DNA of 64,000 nucleotides, taken from contig SVFO01000008.1 in NCBI GenBank assembly GCA_015056795.1, forward strand, positions 90,918-154,917. The letters run 5' to 3'. This document shows, in pieces, positions 53,178 through 62,143 of the stretch. A model generated the notes under the pieces. That model did no database searches. It saw only the letters and a program-made list of their open reading frames with translations, and was not told where the DNA came from. The first letter of the stretch is position 1, and each line of letters opens with the position of its first letter. A program made the position numbers and the translations under genes. The stretch is from Lachnospiraceae bacterium (GTDB lineage: Bacteria > Bacillota > Clostridia > Lachnospirales > Lachnospiraceae).

Positions 53178-54092
53178 ATGCAAGTCGAATTGGCGGCCTG
53201 CGCGGGCTTTTGCTTCGGCGTAAAGCGTGCCGTAGACATGGTTTATGAACAAGTGCATACTGGAAAGACCATCTATACCTATGGTCCCATTGTCCATAAC
53301 GAGGAGGTAGTCAAGGAGCTTGAAGAGCTTGGCGTAAAGGTACTGAATTCCAAGGAGGAGCTTCTGGCGCTTGGCTCGGAGGAACAGAGCCAGGAAAAAA
53401 GTGGCGAATCGAGAGAAGAAAAAGAGTCTGAGAAGAAGCCGCAAATTGCGGTGGTGATACGAGCACATGGCGTTCCGAAGGAAATATATGACATCCTGGA
53501 ACAAAAGGGTATCGAATGCATTGATGCGACCTGCCCCTTTGTAAAGAGGATTCATCGAACCGTCGAAGAGGGCAGTCGAAATGGAAACCAGATTTTTATC
53601 GCTGGAAATCCAGGTCATCCAGAGGTCGAAGGAATCATGGGATGGTGCCACGGAGATGCGATTGTGGTGGAAACTCTGGAAGAAACGCAAAACTTGAGCT
53701 TTGATGACAAAAAGCAAGGATTGCTTGTGGCACAAACTACATTTAATTACAAGAAATTTGACAAATTAGTTGAAATTTTTCAACAAAGAGGTTACAATGG
53801 TAGTGTTGTGAATACTATCTGTAACGCAACGGAGGAACGACAGCGTGCCGCAAAAGAGCTTGCCAAGCGGGCTGACGTAATGATTGTAATAGGAGGGAAG
53901 CACAGTTCCAATACAAGAAAGCTGTATGAGATATGCAGCTGTGAATGTGCGAAGACCTATTATATACAGACACTGGATGACTTAAGTTTGGTCTTACCGA
54001 CAACTGTTCGCCTAGTGGGTATTACAGCGGGGGCTTCCACCCCAAACAAATTAATTGAGGAGGTTCAAAATTATGTCAGAACAAACTTTTGA
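53178..54092 (+). CDS. ispH: 4-hydroxy-3-methylbut-2-enyl diphosphate reductase (IspH/LytB)
   Basis: A 304-residue iron-sulfur enzyme, the last step of the MEP isoprenoid route. The three cluster cysteines are in AGFCFGVKRAV (Cys12), IDATCPFV and NTICNATEERQ. A ~25-residue acidic/polar insertion (EEQSQEKSGESREEKESEKK, near 68-87) interrupts the N-terminal domain. In many Clostridia IspH is fused to ribosomal S1; here the genes overlap by 20 bases instead. AGGAGG precedes the ATG. Confidence 0.95.
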   Translation: MQVELAACAGFCFGVKRAVDMVYEQVHTGKTIYTYGPIVHNEEVVKELEELGVKVLNSKEELLALGSEEQSQEKSGESREEKESEKKPQIAVVIRAHGVPKEIYDILEQKGIECIDATCPFVKRIHRTVEEGSRNGNQIFIAGNPGHPEVEGIMGWCHGDAIVVETLEETQNLSFDDKKQGLLVAQTTFNYKKFDKLVEIFQQRGYNGSVVNTICNATEERQRAAKELAKRADVMIVIGGKHSSNTRKLYEICSCECAKTYYIQTLDDLSLVLPTTVRLVGITAGASTPNKLIEEVQNYVRTNF

Positions 54093-55200
54093 ACAAATGC
54101 TGGAAGAATCTTTCAAGACAATTCATACTGGGGAGGTAGTTGAAGGTAAGGTCATTGACGTAAAGCCGGACGAGATCGTGCTGAATATCGGTTATAAGTC
54201 TGACGGAATTCTGCCGAAGAGCGAGTATTCCAATGACGCTTCCGTAGACCTAACTCAGGCCGTTAAGGTTGGAGACACCATGGAAGTTAAGGTTCTGAAG
54301 GTGAATGATGGTGAAGGTCAGGTTGCACTGACCTACAAGAGACTTGCTGCAGACAGAGGCAACAAGAGAATTGAAGAAGCATTTAACAACAAAGAGGTTC
54401 TTAAGGCTACCGTATCTCAGGTACTGGATGGCGGTCTAAGCGTAATCGTAGACGAGGTTCGCATTTTTATTCCTGCAAGCCTTGTATCCGATAGCTACGA
54501 GAAGGATCTCACGAAGTTCGCAGGTCAGGAGATTGAGTTCGTGATCAGCGAGTACAATCCTAAGAGAAGACGTTACATCGGCGATCGTCGTAGCCTTCTG
54601 ATGGAGAAGAAGGCAGAGCAGCAGAAGGCTCTGTTCGAGAGAATCCATGAGGGTGACGTTGTTGAGGGCGTTGTTAAGAACATCACCGATTTCGGTGCAT
54701 TTATCGATCTTGGCGGAGCAGACGGACTGCTTCACGTATCCGAGATGAGCTGGGGACGCATTGAGCATCCTAAGAAGGTCTTCAAGGTTGGTGAGACCCG
54801 CAAGGTTCTGATCAAGGAGATCAACGGAAACAAGATCGCTCTTTCCTTAAAGTTTGATGATGCAAATCCTTGGAAGGATGCAGCAACCAAGTATGCCGTT
54901 GGAAATGTTGTAACTGGTAAGGTTGCAAGAATGACCGACTTTGGTGCATTTGTTGAGCTTGAGGTTGGCGTAGATGCATTGCTCCATGTTTCTCAGATTG
55001 CTAAGGAGCATGTTGAGAAGCCTGCAGACGTACTCAGCGTTGGTCAGGAGATTACCGCAAAGGTAGTTGACTTCAACGAGGCAGATAAGAAGATCTCCCT
55101 GAGCATCAAGGCAATGTATGCTCCCGAGCCTAAGGCAGAGGATGACGGAGATGTAGTTCCCGTTGACATTGATGCTGTTATCGCTTCTGAAGAGCAATAA
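54073..55200 (+). CDS. rpsA: 30S ribosomal protein S1 (four S1 domains)
   Basis: A 375-residue RNA-binding protein with four OB-fold S1 domains (about 22-90, 108-172, 190-258, 275-345), the last two strongest ([25 protein letters not shown] and [26 protein letters not shown]). The six-domain E. coli S1 is longer; four domains is usual in low-GC Gram-positives. ATG 54073 has GAGGAGG about 10 bases upstream, inside ispH. A strong terminator follows. Confidence 0.94.
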   Translation: MSEQTFEQMLEESFKTIHTGEVVEGKVIDVKPDEIVLNIGYKSDGILPKSEYSNDASVDLTQAVKVGDTMEVKVLKVNDGEGQVALTYKRLAADRGNKRIEEAFNNKEVLKATVSQVLDGGLSVIVDEVRIFIPASLVSDSYEKDLTKFAGQEIEFVISEYNPKRRRYIGDRRSLLMEKKAEQQKALFERIHEGDVVEGVVKNITDFGAFIDLGGADGLLHVSEMSWGRIEHPKKVFKVGETRKVLIKEINGNKIALSLKFDDANPWKDAATKYAVGNVVTGKVARMTDFGAFVELEVGVDALLHVSQIAKEHVEKPADVLSVGQEITAKVVDFNEADKKISLSIKAMYAPEPKAEDDGDVVPVDIDAVIASEEQ

Positions 55201-55212
55201 GTAAAAGAATAA

Positions 55213-55241
55213 AAAAGCTGCCATACAACATGGCAGCTTTT
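55213..55241 (+). terminator. Intrinsic terminator after rpsA
   Basis: A perfect 12-bp stem (55213-55224 with 55230-55241), 5-base loop, and a T-rich tail with one C. Confidence 0.9.
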
Positions 55242-55263
55242 TCTTTTTAGGAGAGTATCATTC

Positions 55264-56037
55264 ATGTACTATGATTATGAATACTTCAAAAAAGAAATAT
55301 TGAAGCTTACCACCATTGATCTGAATTGCTATAAGGAGCGCCAGATGAAGCGCCGTCTTGACACGCTGATTCGCAACAAGGGACTAAGTGGCTATGATAA
55401 GTTCATCCTTGCCATGAAGGACAATTCAGCGCTTTTTGATGAGTTCCTGAGCTACATGACGATCAATGTCTCTGAGTTTTATCGCAATCCAGAGCAATGG
55501 GAGTATCTGGATAGAGAAGTCATTCCCTATCTGCTAAAGAAGTTCGGAACGCGTCTGAAGATATGGAGCGCCGCCTGCTCAACGGGAGATGAGCCTTATT
55601 CGCTCGTCATGACGCTTTCGAAGCATTTGCCCTTACAGCAAATCTCTGTTTATGCAACGGATCTTGACAGGCAGTGCCTTGAGAAGGCAAAGGTGGGACT
55701 CTATGGCGATAAAAGCATTGAAAACGTACCTGCTGAGATGAAAAATCGTTATTTTACGAAGATCGGATCGTCCTATAAAATTAGTGATTTGATAAAGAGC
55801 CGCGTGACTTTTCAAAAGCAGGATCTCTTAAAGGACCTTTATCCGAGGGATTGTCATTTGGTGGTTTGTAGGAATGTGCTGATATATTTTACGGAGGAGA
55901 CAAAGGAAGAACTGTTCCGTAAGTTCTACCATTGCTTGATTCCGGGAGGAACCTTCTTCATCGGCAGTACGGAACAGATCATGGATTATAAGGAGATTGG
56001 CTATAACCGAATGAATTCCTTTTTTTATCAGCGCTAG
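55264..56037 (+). CDS. cheR: Chemotaxis protein methyltransferase CheR
   Basis: A 257-residue SAM-dependent methyltransferase that methylates glutamates of chemoreceptors. The N-terminal all-helical domain (1-75) is followed by the SAM-binding domain with IWSAACSTGDEPYSLVM, VYATDLDRQCLEKA, CRNVLIYF and FFIGSTEQI. No other chemotaxis gene is nearby, so it is an orphan in this window. AGGAG precedes the ATG. Its TAG stop overlaps the stop of the convergent gene in a shared CTAG. Confidence 0.94.
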   Translation: MYYDYEYFKKEILKLTTIDLNCYKERQMKRRLDTLIRNKGLSGYDKFILAMKDNSALFDEFLSYMTINVSEFYRNPEQWEYLDREVIPYLLKKFGTRLKIWSAACSTGDEPYSLVMTLSKHLPLQQISVYATDLDRQCLEKAKVGLYGDKSIENVPAEMKNRYFTKIGSSYKISDLIKSRVTFQKQDLLKDLYPRDCHLVVCRNVLIYFTEETKEELFRKFYHCLIPGGTFFIGSTEQIMDYKEIGYNRMNSFFYQR

Positions 56038-57143
56038 TTTCTGTTTGGCGCTGCAATATGCTGTAAAACATGAGAGGCATAGGACGCAAATGCCTCTCTA
56101 TTTTTTTTCATTTCATCCGTTAGCTCAAAAAAGAGCTCGGAACTTTCATAATTCCGCTGAAAGCATGGCGTGAAAATAGGAGACCATTCCTGCAAAAAGC
56201 TGGACTGTTTTCTGGTATAACAGTTGCGCGCCGTGGCAGGCTCCCTATGCTCTTTCATAACATAGCTTGACACGGATTTATGCAGGGCAAGATCCTCAGA
56301 TGGGAGATAATAATATTCCTTGTAGTTGGGATAAAAATACTTTAATTCCTCCTCAAAAAGGGGAACGCGAAGCGTCAGTTCAGAACCCTCCAGCTTTGCA
56401 TAGCACCTGTCAGCAGAAGTGAGAACGGGTTTCGGAACAGATACGGGTAGTTCAGCGTAAATCAGAAGCTCTGTTTGACATTGACCATTTTCGTCAACAT
56501 AATGATTTGCCTGAACCCTTTTCGATGCCAAGGGCGCCTGAAAGGCATCATCATATGCAAGCATGGGGAGAATCTCCAACATTCCCTTGATATCTTCTTC
56601 ATTATGCAATAAAAGAATGGAGAGAGTCTCTTCCTTGGGGTGGATCACATAATCCTGATAAAAAGCAATCAATTCGCCGCCATCATAGCGGTCTTCGCGA
56701 TTGATGCCAAGAAACGTCTCCATGGATTTTTGCTTGAGCTTTGGAAGCTGCAAGAAATCCTTATAGGGAAATATTTTGCGATATAAATCAATGCCGGCAT
56801 GGGAATCAAAACGATAGGGTAGCTCTAACTGGGCGCATTTCTGCGTCAAATACGGAAGGTCAAAGGTGTTACCGTTAAACTGAATAAAAAACCTATGATC
56901 CTGTGAAAACTCATAAAAGGAAACCAAAAGATCCTTTTGCTCCGTTGGTTTCTCCGCCATCCACTGCCTGACGTGCCAACCATTCTCGCCATGATACGCA
57001 CAACCGATCAAATATAACGCCGATGACCTCGCCGTAAACCCCGTTGTCTCAATATCAACAAATAGCGCCTCCTCCAGCGGACAAACCCGCTCCAACGGAT
57101 ATTTTATGCTGAATCCTTCTAAACACTGATCAACTACCTTCAT
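56034..57143 (-). CDS. YprB-like ribonuclease H-fold 3'-5' exonuclease domain protein
   Basis: A 369-residue protein. The N-terminal ~185 residues have the RNase H-like exonuclease pattern of the YprB family: FVDIETTGF (acidic D-x-E), FNGNTFDLPYL, and HNEEDIKGMLEIL, so it may trim DNA or RNA. The C-terminal half is not recognised. GAAAGGT precedes the ATG on the minus strand. It is convergent with cheR, the two stops sharing a CTAG with no room for a terminator between. Function in the cell unknown. Confidence 0.85.
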   Translation of the reverse strand: MKVVDQCLEGFSIKYPLERVCPLEEALFVDIETTGFTARSSALYLIGCAYHGENGWHVRQWMAEKPTEQKDLLVSFYEFSQDHRFFIQFNGNTFDLPYLTQKCAQLELPYRFDSHAGIDLYRKIFPYKDFLQLPKLKQKSMETFLGINREDRYDGGELIAFYQDYVIHPKEETLSILLLHNEEDIKGMLEILPMLAYDDAFQAPLASKRVQANHYVDENGQCQTELLIYAELPVSVPKPVLTSADRCYAKLEGSELTLRVPLFEEELKYFYPNYKEYYYLPSEDLALHKSVSSYVMKEHREPATARNCYTRKQSSFLQEWSPIFTPCFQRNYESSELFFELTDEMKKNREAFASYASHVLQHIAAPNRN

Positions 57144-57319
57144 AATCTAAACCTTTCGAGAAAATTTCTTAATTTCGTGTTCGATTTTCTCTCTTTACGA
57201 TCCCCTTACCCCCGAGACTTCTGACAAGCTTCGGATCTATTTCCGCATTTTCTGGCTTTCGATGCGAATATCTTTTAAATCTCTTTGACAAAAGAGCTTT
57301 GATTCTGGCTGTCCATATT

Positions 57320-57452
57320 CTCGAGGTGGAGGGTTGGATAGTCTTTCCTAAGCGTGCCCTACGGCACGTCCCTCTCTTCGTTCGGGATCGCAAGCATAGC
57401 TTGCGACATGGTCAAAAGGTTAGTAGAAAGACTATCCAACCCAGCCCCCGAG
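57320..57452 (+). repeat. Structured hairpin repeat element, copy B, with a nested repeat in its loop
   Basis: A 17-bp perfect stem (57331-57347 with 57426-57442) has the same ends (CTCGAGG, CCCCCGAG) and loop core (GGTCAAAAGGTTAG) as copy A at 17167-17240. Relative to A four stem positions differ and all four are compensated. About 60 bases (57351-57411) inserted in the loop contain GCGTGCC/GGCACGT and CGCAAGC/GCTTGCG hairpins and resemble the 41-bp repeat at 34360-34513. The 440-base gap 57144-57585 holds otherwise only the rnfC promoter; I see nothing convincing in 57144-57319. Confidence 0.78.
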
Positions 57453-57471
57453 TTCTGAACGACACAAAACA

Positions 57472-57499
57472 TTGATAAAAGTATAGCAGAAAATACAAT
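57472..57499 (+). promoter_or_regulatory. Promoter of the rnf operon
   Basis: TTGATA (57472-57477), 16-base spacer, TACAAT (57494-57499), with a leader of about 80 bases to the rnfC ATG. Each box matches 5 of 6. Confidence 0.6.
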
Positions 57500-57585
57500 T
57501 TATAGGTAGTATTTTGTTGAAAAAAATAGTATAGTAAGGAGTAGGTGAAAGATTACCATACCCTCTGAAAGGAGTAGCGTATACT

Positions 57586-58902
57586 ATGGCAAAGTTAACG
57601 TTTCAGGGCGGCATTCATCCCTATGACGGTAAGGATTTGTCGAAGGATAAACCTATCACGGAATTGTCGGCCGGCCCTGTTTTAGTTTTTCCTTTAAGCC
57701 AGCATATTGGAGCGCCGGCAAAGCCCTTAGTACAAAAGGGTGATTATGTCTATCGTGGTCAAAAGATTGCGGAGGCAGCCTCCTTTGTTTCGGCGAATAT
57801 TCATTCCTCCGTATCTGGTACGGTTAAGGCCATTGAGCCGCGTCGCGTTGCATCCGGCGATCAGGTTATGAGCATTGTAATCGAGAATGACGGACTGAAT
57901 CAAGAGGTGGAATACTATGTCCCGCAGGATTTGGAGAATCTGACAAAGGAAGAAATCCTATATTGTGTCAAGGAAGCTGGTATTGTCGGCATGGGCGGCG
58001 CTGGATTCCCGACGCATGTCAAGCTCTCGCCGAAGGAACCGGAGAAGATCGAGTATGTCATTGCAAACTGCGCGGAATGCGAGCCATATTTGACAAGCGA
58101 TTATCGAAGGATGCTGGAGGAGCCTGAAAAGCTCATTGGTGGATTGAAAATCATTCTTCAGTTATTTGACAAGGCACAGGGCATCATTGCCGTGGAGGAT
58201 AACAAACCTGATTGCATTAAGCTGCTCCGTGACCTGACAAGAAATGAGACAAGAATCAGCGTTCGTGCATTACAGACCAAGTATCCTCAGGGCGGTGAGC
58301 GTTCCCTGATATTTGCAACGACGGGAAGAAAGATCAATTCCTCCATGTTGCCTGCTGACGTTGGATGTATCGTAAATAATGTCGATACGATTGTGGCCGT
58401 TGAGCGCGCCGTGATGGAAGGAAAGCCTCTCATGGAACGAATCGTGACCGTGACGGGAGATGCCATCAAGGATCCTAGGAATTATAAGGTTCCTACGGGG
58501 ATTAGCTATACGGAGATTCTTGAAGTGGCAGGAGGCTTTAAGACGATTCCAGAGAAGATCATTTGTGGCGGTCCCATGATGGGCGTTGCCATTTTCAGCA
58601 CGGACATTCCCGTGACGAAGACCTCAACGGCGTTACTTGCCTTCACAAAGGATGAGGTGGCCGCGATGGAGCCTGGTCCCTGTATCAACTGTGGCAGATG
58701 CCTGGAGGTATGCCCTGGTCGTGTTATGCCGAGTAAACTGGCGGATGCGGCGGAGCATTTCGATGAGGAGACCTTCCTAGAACTAAATGGCATGGAGTGC
58801 TGTGAATGTGGATGCTGCAGCTTTATCTGTCCGGCAAAAAGGCCGCTCACTCAGGAGATCAAATCCATGCGCAAGATTCAGCTTGCAAAGAGAAAAAAGT
58901 AG
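57586..58902 (+). CDS. rnfC: Rnf electron transport complex subunit C
   Basis: A 438-residue peripheral subunit that likely takes electrons from or gives them to NAD(H). It has a Gly-rich nucleotide/FMN-binding region (GIVGMGGAGFPTHVKL), the NCAECEPYLTSD motif and two [4Fe-4S] motifs, CINCGRCLEVCP and CCECGCCSFICP. AAAGGAG is about 11 bases before the ATG. First gene of rnfCDGEAB, the order typical for Clostridia. The complex couples ferredoxin oxidation with NAD reduction to Na+ or H+ export; the ion cannot be told from this subunit. Confidence 0.96.
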   Translation: MAKLTFQGGIHPYDGKDLSKDKPITELSAGPVLVFPLSQHIGAPAKPLVQKGDYVYRGQKIAEAASFVSANIHSSVSGTVKAIEPRRVASGDQVMSIVIENDGLNQEVEYYVPQDLENLTKEEILYCVKEAGIVGMGGAGFPTHVKLSPKEPEKIEYVIANCAECEPYLTSDYRRMLEEPEKLIGGLKIILQLFDKAQGIIAVEDNKPDCIKLLRDLTRNETRISVRALQTKYPQGGERSLIFATTGRKINSSMLPADVGCIVNNVDTIVAVERAVMEGKPLMERIVTVTGDAIKDPRNYKVPTGISYTEILEVAGGFKTIPEKIICGGPMMGVAIFSTDIPVTKTSTALLAFTKDEVAAMEPGPCINCGRCLEVCPGRVMPSKLADAAEHFDEETFLELNGMECCECGCCSFICPAKRPLTQEIKSMRKIQLAKRKK

Positions 58903-58915
58903 GAGGAAAGGCGAA

Positions 58916-59869
58916 ATGAGTGCACAGTTTCATGTATCATCCAATCCCCATGTTCGCTCAGCGTCTTCGACGTCCAGCATTATGATGATGGTAGTCATCG
59001 CTTTGCTTCCTGCTGCGGGTTTTGGCATTTATAATTTTGGCGCAAGGGCGGCATTGGTGCTGTTGGTATCCATTGCCTCCGCCGTACTTACGGAGTTTTT
59101 GTTTGGACTTTATAAGAAAAAGCTGACCATTACGGATTTGTCTGCGGTTGTCACGGGATTGCTGTTGGGAATGAATCTGCCCGTGACCATTCCGCTATGG
59201 ATGGCGGCGCTGGGCAGTGTATTCGCGATCCTGATCGTCAAGTGCCTCTTTGGTGGCTTGGGACAGAATTTTATGAATCCTGCATTGGCAGCCAGATGCT
59301 TTCTGGTGATTTCCTTCCCGAAGCAGATGACGGACTTTATCAGCACGGGAAAGGGCGCATTAGATGCCTATACGGGCGCAACGCCGCTTGCTCTCTTAAA
59401 GTCAGGTGAGAGCGTCAATGTCATGGACATGATTCTAGGAAAGACGACAGGAACCATAGGTGAGACCTCCATGATTGCCATTGTCATTGGCGCATGTATT
59501 CTGCTTTTGGCTGGCGTAATTGATCTTCGAATTCCTGGAAGCTATATTGTTTCCTTTGCGATCTTTACGATCATTTTTGGCGGACATGGATTTGAACCGG
59601 CTTATCTGTCTGCACAGCTTGCCGGCGGTGGTCTGATGCTCGGTGCCTTTTTTATGGCAACGGATTATGTGACCAGACCGATTACGGTGAAGGGACAATA
59701 TGTATTTGGTATTTTCCTCGGTATCATGACAGGTATCTTCCGATTCTTCGGACCTGGAGCGGAGGGGGTTTCCTTTGCCATCGTTCTGGGAAATCTGCTC
59801 GTGCCTTTGATTGAAAAAGCAACCAGACCCGTTCCGTTTGGTGGAAAGGGGGCGAAGAAGCATGGCTGA
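58916..59869 (+). CDS. rnfD: Rnf electron transport complex subunit D
   Basis: A 317-residue integral membrane flavoprotein with about ten helices. The covalent FMN threonine is in TGATPLAL (Thr156 of the last Thr). ATG 58916 has GGAGG upstream and gives the normal N-terminus (MSAQFHVSSNPHVRS); the longer frame overlaps rnfC. It overlaps rnfG by 8 bases. Confidence 0.95.
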   Translation: MSAQFHVSSNPHVRSASSTSSIMMMVVIALLPAAGFGIYNFGARAALVLLVSIASAVLTEFLFGLYKKKLTITDLSAVVTGLLLGMNLPVTIPLWMAALGSVFAILIVKCLFGGLGQNFMNPALAARCFLVISFPKQMTDFISTGKGALDAYTGATPLALLKSGESVNVMDMILGKTTGTIGETSMIAIVIGACILLLAGVIDLRIPGSYIVSFAIFTIIFGGHGFEPAYLSAQLAGGGLMLGAFFMATDYVTRPITVKGQYVFGIFLGIMTGIFRFFGPGAEGVSFAIVLGNLLVPLIEKATRPVPFGGKGAKKHG

Positions 59870-60536
59870 GAAGAAAGAAGTAAGCATGACGGAAGAAAAG
59901 CTCGTAGCTAAGCAAGAAAAAAATAATGATGTCTCTGTGATGCTCAAGGAAGCATTAATCCTAACGATCATCACGCTTCTTTCGGGTTTGCTTTTGGGAT
60001 ATGTTCATGAGCTGACCAAGGAGCCCATTCGCGTACAGCAGGAGCTTGCAGTACAAAATGCCTGTAAGGCCGTATTTTCACAGTATGAAAACGTGAAGTT
60101 TGAGCAAAAGCAGGAGGAACCCAGTCCCTATTTGAAGGAAGAGCTGGCAGGTAGCGGAGTCTCCATCGGCAAGGTTTTCCGCGCCGTAGGGGACGCTGAC
60201 GAAACCTTGGGTTATGTGATTGAAACGACCTCCTCAGAGGGCTATGGCGGTAATATTGTATTGTATGTTGGCGTGACGAGAGAGCTTGTATTGAATGACG
60301 TATCCATTCTTTCCATTTCTGAGACGCCTGGTCTTGGCATGCGTGCGGGAGAGGTACTGGTTCCTCAGCTGCATGAAAGGTCCGTAGAGCAAATTCAGTA
60401 TACGAAGAATGGTGCCACGGAAGAAAATGAGATTGATGCCATCAGTGGTGCGACTATCACTACGAAGGCCGTGACAAACGCGGTCAACGGAGCTCTTAAG
60501 ATGGCACAGGAGTTGGGAGGTGAGTACAATGAGTAA
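59862..60536 (+). CDS. rnfG: Rnf electron transport complex subunit G
   Basis: A 224-residue subunit with one N-terminal membrane helix (about 25-48) and an outer FMN-binding domain. The flavinylation motif is SGATITT with Thr198 as the likely attachment site. The first ~22 residues are a charged cytosolic extension. GGAAAGGGGG precedes the ATG inside rnfD; rnfE starts 8 bases before its end. Confidence 0.95.
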   Translation: MAEKKEVSMTEEKLVAKQEKNNDVSVMLKEALILTIITLLSGLLLGYVHELTKEPIRVQQELAVQNACKAVFSQYENVKFEQKQEEPSPYLKEELAGSGVSIGKVFRAVGDADETLGYVIETTSSEGYGGNIVLYVGVTRELVLNDVSILSISETPGLGMRAGEVLVPQLHERSVEQIQYTKNGATEENEIDAISGATITTKAVTNAVNGALKMAQELGGEYNE

Positions 60537-61527
60537 TCTGAAGAAAAAAGCAGATTCTCCATTGGAGCGCCTTGGCAATGGCCTTTTTAAGGAGAACCCA
60601 ACCTTTGTTTTGATGCTTGGCATGTGTCCTACGCTTGCAGTAACGACCTCCGCCATGAATGGCCTGGGCATGGGCCTGGCAACGACGGCCGTGCTCATGA
60701 TGAGTAATCTGATCATTTCCCTTCTTCGCAAGGTGATTCCGAACAGGGTACGTATTCCAGCGTTTATCGTCATTATTGCAACCTTTGTGACTGTCGTACA
60801 ATTCCTGATGGAAGCGTACCTGCCTGACATTAACAAGGCGCTTGGAATTTATATTCCGCTGATTGTTGTTAACTGTATTATTTTGGGGCGTGCAGAGGCA
60901 TATGCATATAGTAATCCGCCTATTCCGTCTTTCTTTGATGGCCTGGGCATGGGACTTGGGTTTTCCTTCGCACTGACCTGTATCGGTGCCGTAAGAGAGC
61001 TTCTGGGAGCAGGAAAGGTTTTTGATTATTCTGTGATGCCTGCATCCTACGTTCCCATCAATATCTTCGTTTTGGCTCCTGGTGCATTCTTTGTTTTGGC
61101 AGCACTGACAGCATTGCAGAATTATATCCGCATTCGCCTAAAAAAAGCAGGAAAGAAGGATAAGGCTGAGAGACTTCAGTCTGGTTGCAACGAGGATTGC
61201 ATGAATTGCAATGATAAGGGATGCGCCAAGCGTTTCTATGACGATTCAAAGAAGGCAGAAGAAAAGAGCGTAAAGAAAACCGACAAGCAAGAAGTAAAGA
61301 AGCCTGTTGAAAACAAGGAAGAAAAGAAGCTGGCAGAGATCAAAAAGCAAGCTTTCGAGAAAACAGAGGAGCAACCAGCCGCACAGGAAAAGACGCTTCG
61401 TCAAATTAAGGAAGAGGCGGAAGCGCAGAGAAGGGCTGCATCCGCACAGAAGGAAGCAGCAAAGGAAGGTTCAGAAGCTTCGAACGATTTGAATACGGAG
61501 AAAAAGGAGGACGCAAAGAATGACTGA
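60529..61527 (+). CDS. rnfE: Rnf electron transport complex subunit E with long Cys/charged C-terminal tail
   Basis: A 332-residue protein. Residues 1-205 are a normal RnfE with six helices and the GMCPTLAVTTSAMNGLGMG motif. RnfE usually ends near 200-230 residues, but here about 125 more follow: first a Cys cluster CNEDCMNCNDKGC (spacing C-x3-C-x2-C-x4-C), then a Lys/Glu/Ala-rich coiled-coil-like tail. The frame is continuous to the rnfA overlap, so the tail is part of the gene. GGGAGG lies 8 bases before the ATG. A redox or metal role for the cysteines is inference. Confidence 0.93.
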   Translation: MSNLKKKADSPLERLGNGLFKENPTFVLMLGMCPTLAVTTSAMNGLGMGLATTAVLMMSNLIISLLRKVIPNRVRIPAFIVIIATFVTVVQFLMEAYLPDINKALGIYIPLIVVNCIILGRAEAYAYSNPPIPSFFDGLGMGLGFSFALTCIGAVRELLGAGKVFDYSVMPASYVPINIFVLAPGAFFVLAALTALQNYIRIRLKKAGKKDKAERLQSGCNEDCMNCNDKGCAKRFYDDSKKAEEKSVKKTDKQEVKKPVENKEEKKLAEIKKQAFEKTEEQPAAQEKTLRQIKEEAEAQRRAASAQKEAAKEGSEASNDLNTEKKEDAKND

Positions 61528-62104
61528 CATAAAAGATTTGTTAATACTTCTTATTAGTTCCTCCTTGGTAAGCAATGTCGTGCTGAGCCAGTTCCTTGGC
61601 CTTTGTCCCTTCCTCGGCGTCTCGAAGAAGGTAAAAACGGCTTCCAGCATGGGCCTTGCAGTCATTTTTGTCATCACGCTGGCGAGTGCCGTTGCCGGCC
61701 TGATCTATAAGTTCTTGTTGGTTCCTTTGGGAATTGAGTATTTACAGACGATTGTATTTATTCTGGTCATTGCCGCATTGGTGCAATTCGTGGAGATGTT
61801 CCTTAAAAAGAATTCGCCAGCTCTTTATCAGGCACTTGGCGTGTATCTTCCGCTGATTACGACGAACTGTGCCGTACTTGGCGTTGCCCTTACCAACGTG
61901 CAGAAGGAATATGGAATTTTGAAGGGTATCGTGAATGGATTCGCAACGGCAGTTGGTTTTACTATCGCCATTATTATTCTTGCAGGCATTAGGGAAAAGA
62001 CGGCATACAACGACGTGCCTGAGAGCTTCAAGGGCATGCCGATGGTGCTTTTGACGGCAGGACTGATGGCAATTGCTTTCTGTGGCTTTTCTGGTTTGCT
62101 ATAA
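61520..62104 (+). CDS. rnfA: Rnf electron transport complex subunit A
   Basis: A 194-residue six-helix membrane subunit, an inverted-topology relative of RnfE. Markers are SNVVLSQFLGLCPFLGVSKK and YLPLITTNCAVLGVAL, each with a Cys thought to help bind a shared iron-sulfur centre in the membrane. It overlaps rnfE by 8 bases with AGGAGG in the rnfE end. Confidence 0.96.
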   Translation: MTDIKDLLILLISSSLVSNVVLSQFLGLCPFLGVSKKVKTASSMGLAVIFVITLASAVAGLIYKFLLVPLGIEYLQTIVFILVIAALVQFVEMFLKKNSPALYQALGVYLPLITTNCAVLGVALTNVQKEYGILKGIVNGFATAVGFTIAIIILAGIREKTAYNDVPESFKGMPMVLLTAGLMAIAFCGFSGLL

Positions 62105-62143
62105 ACTTTTCGTAGGATCGTAAAAGATCTCGGAGGATAAGAC

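Noticed and set aside
57169..57393. Minus-strand open frame of 74 codons between the YprB-like gene and rnfC
   Set aside because: It runs through a repeat element, is compositionally odd (Arg-rich) and lacks a convincing start site.
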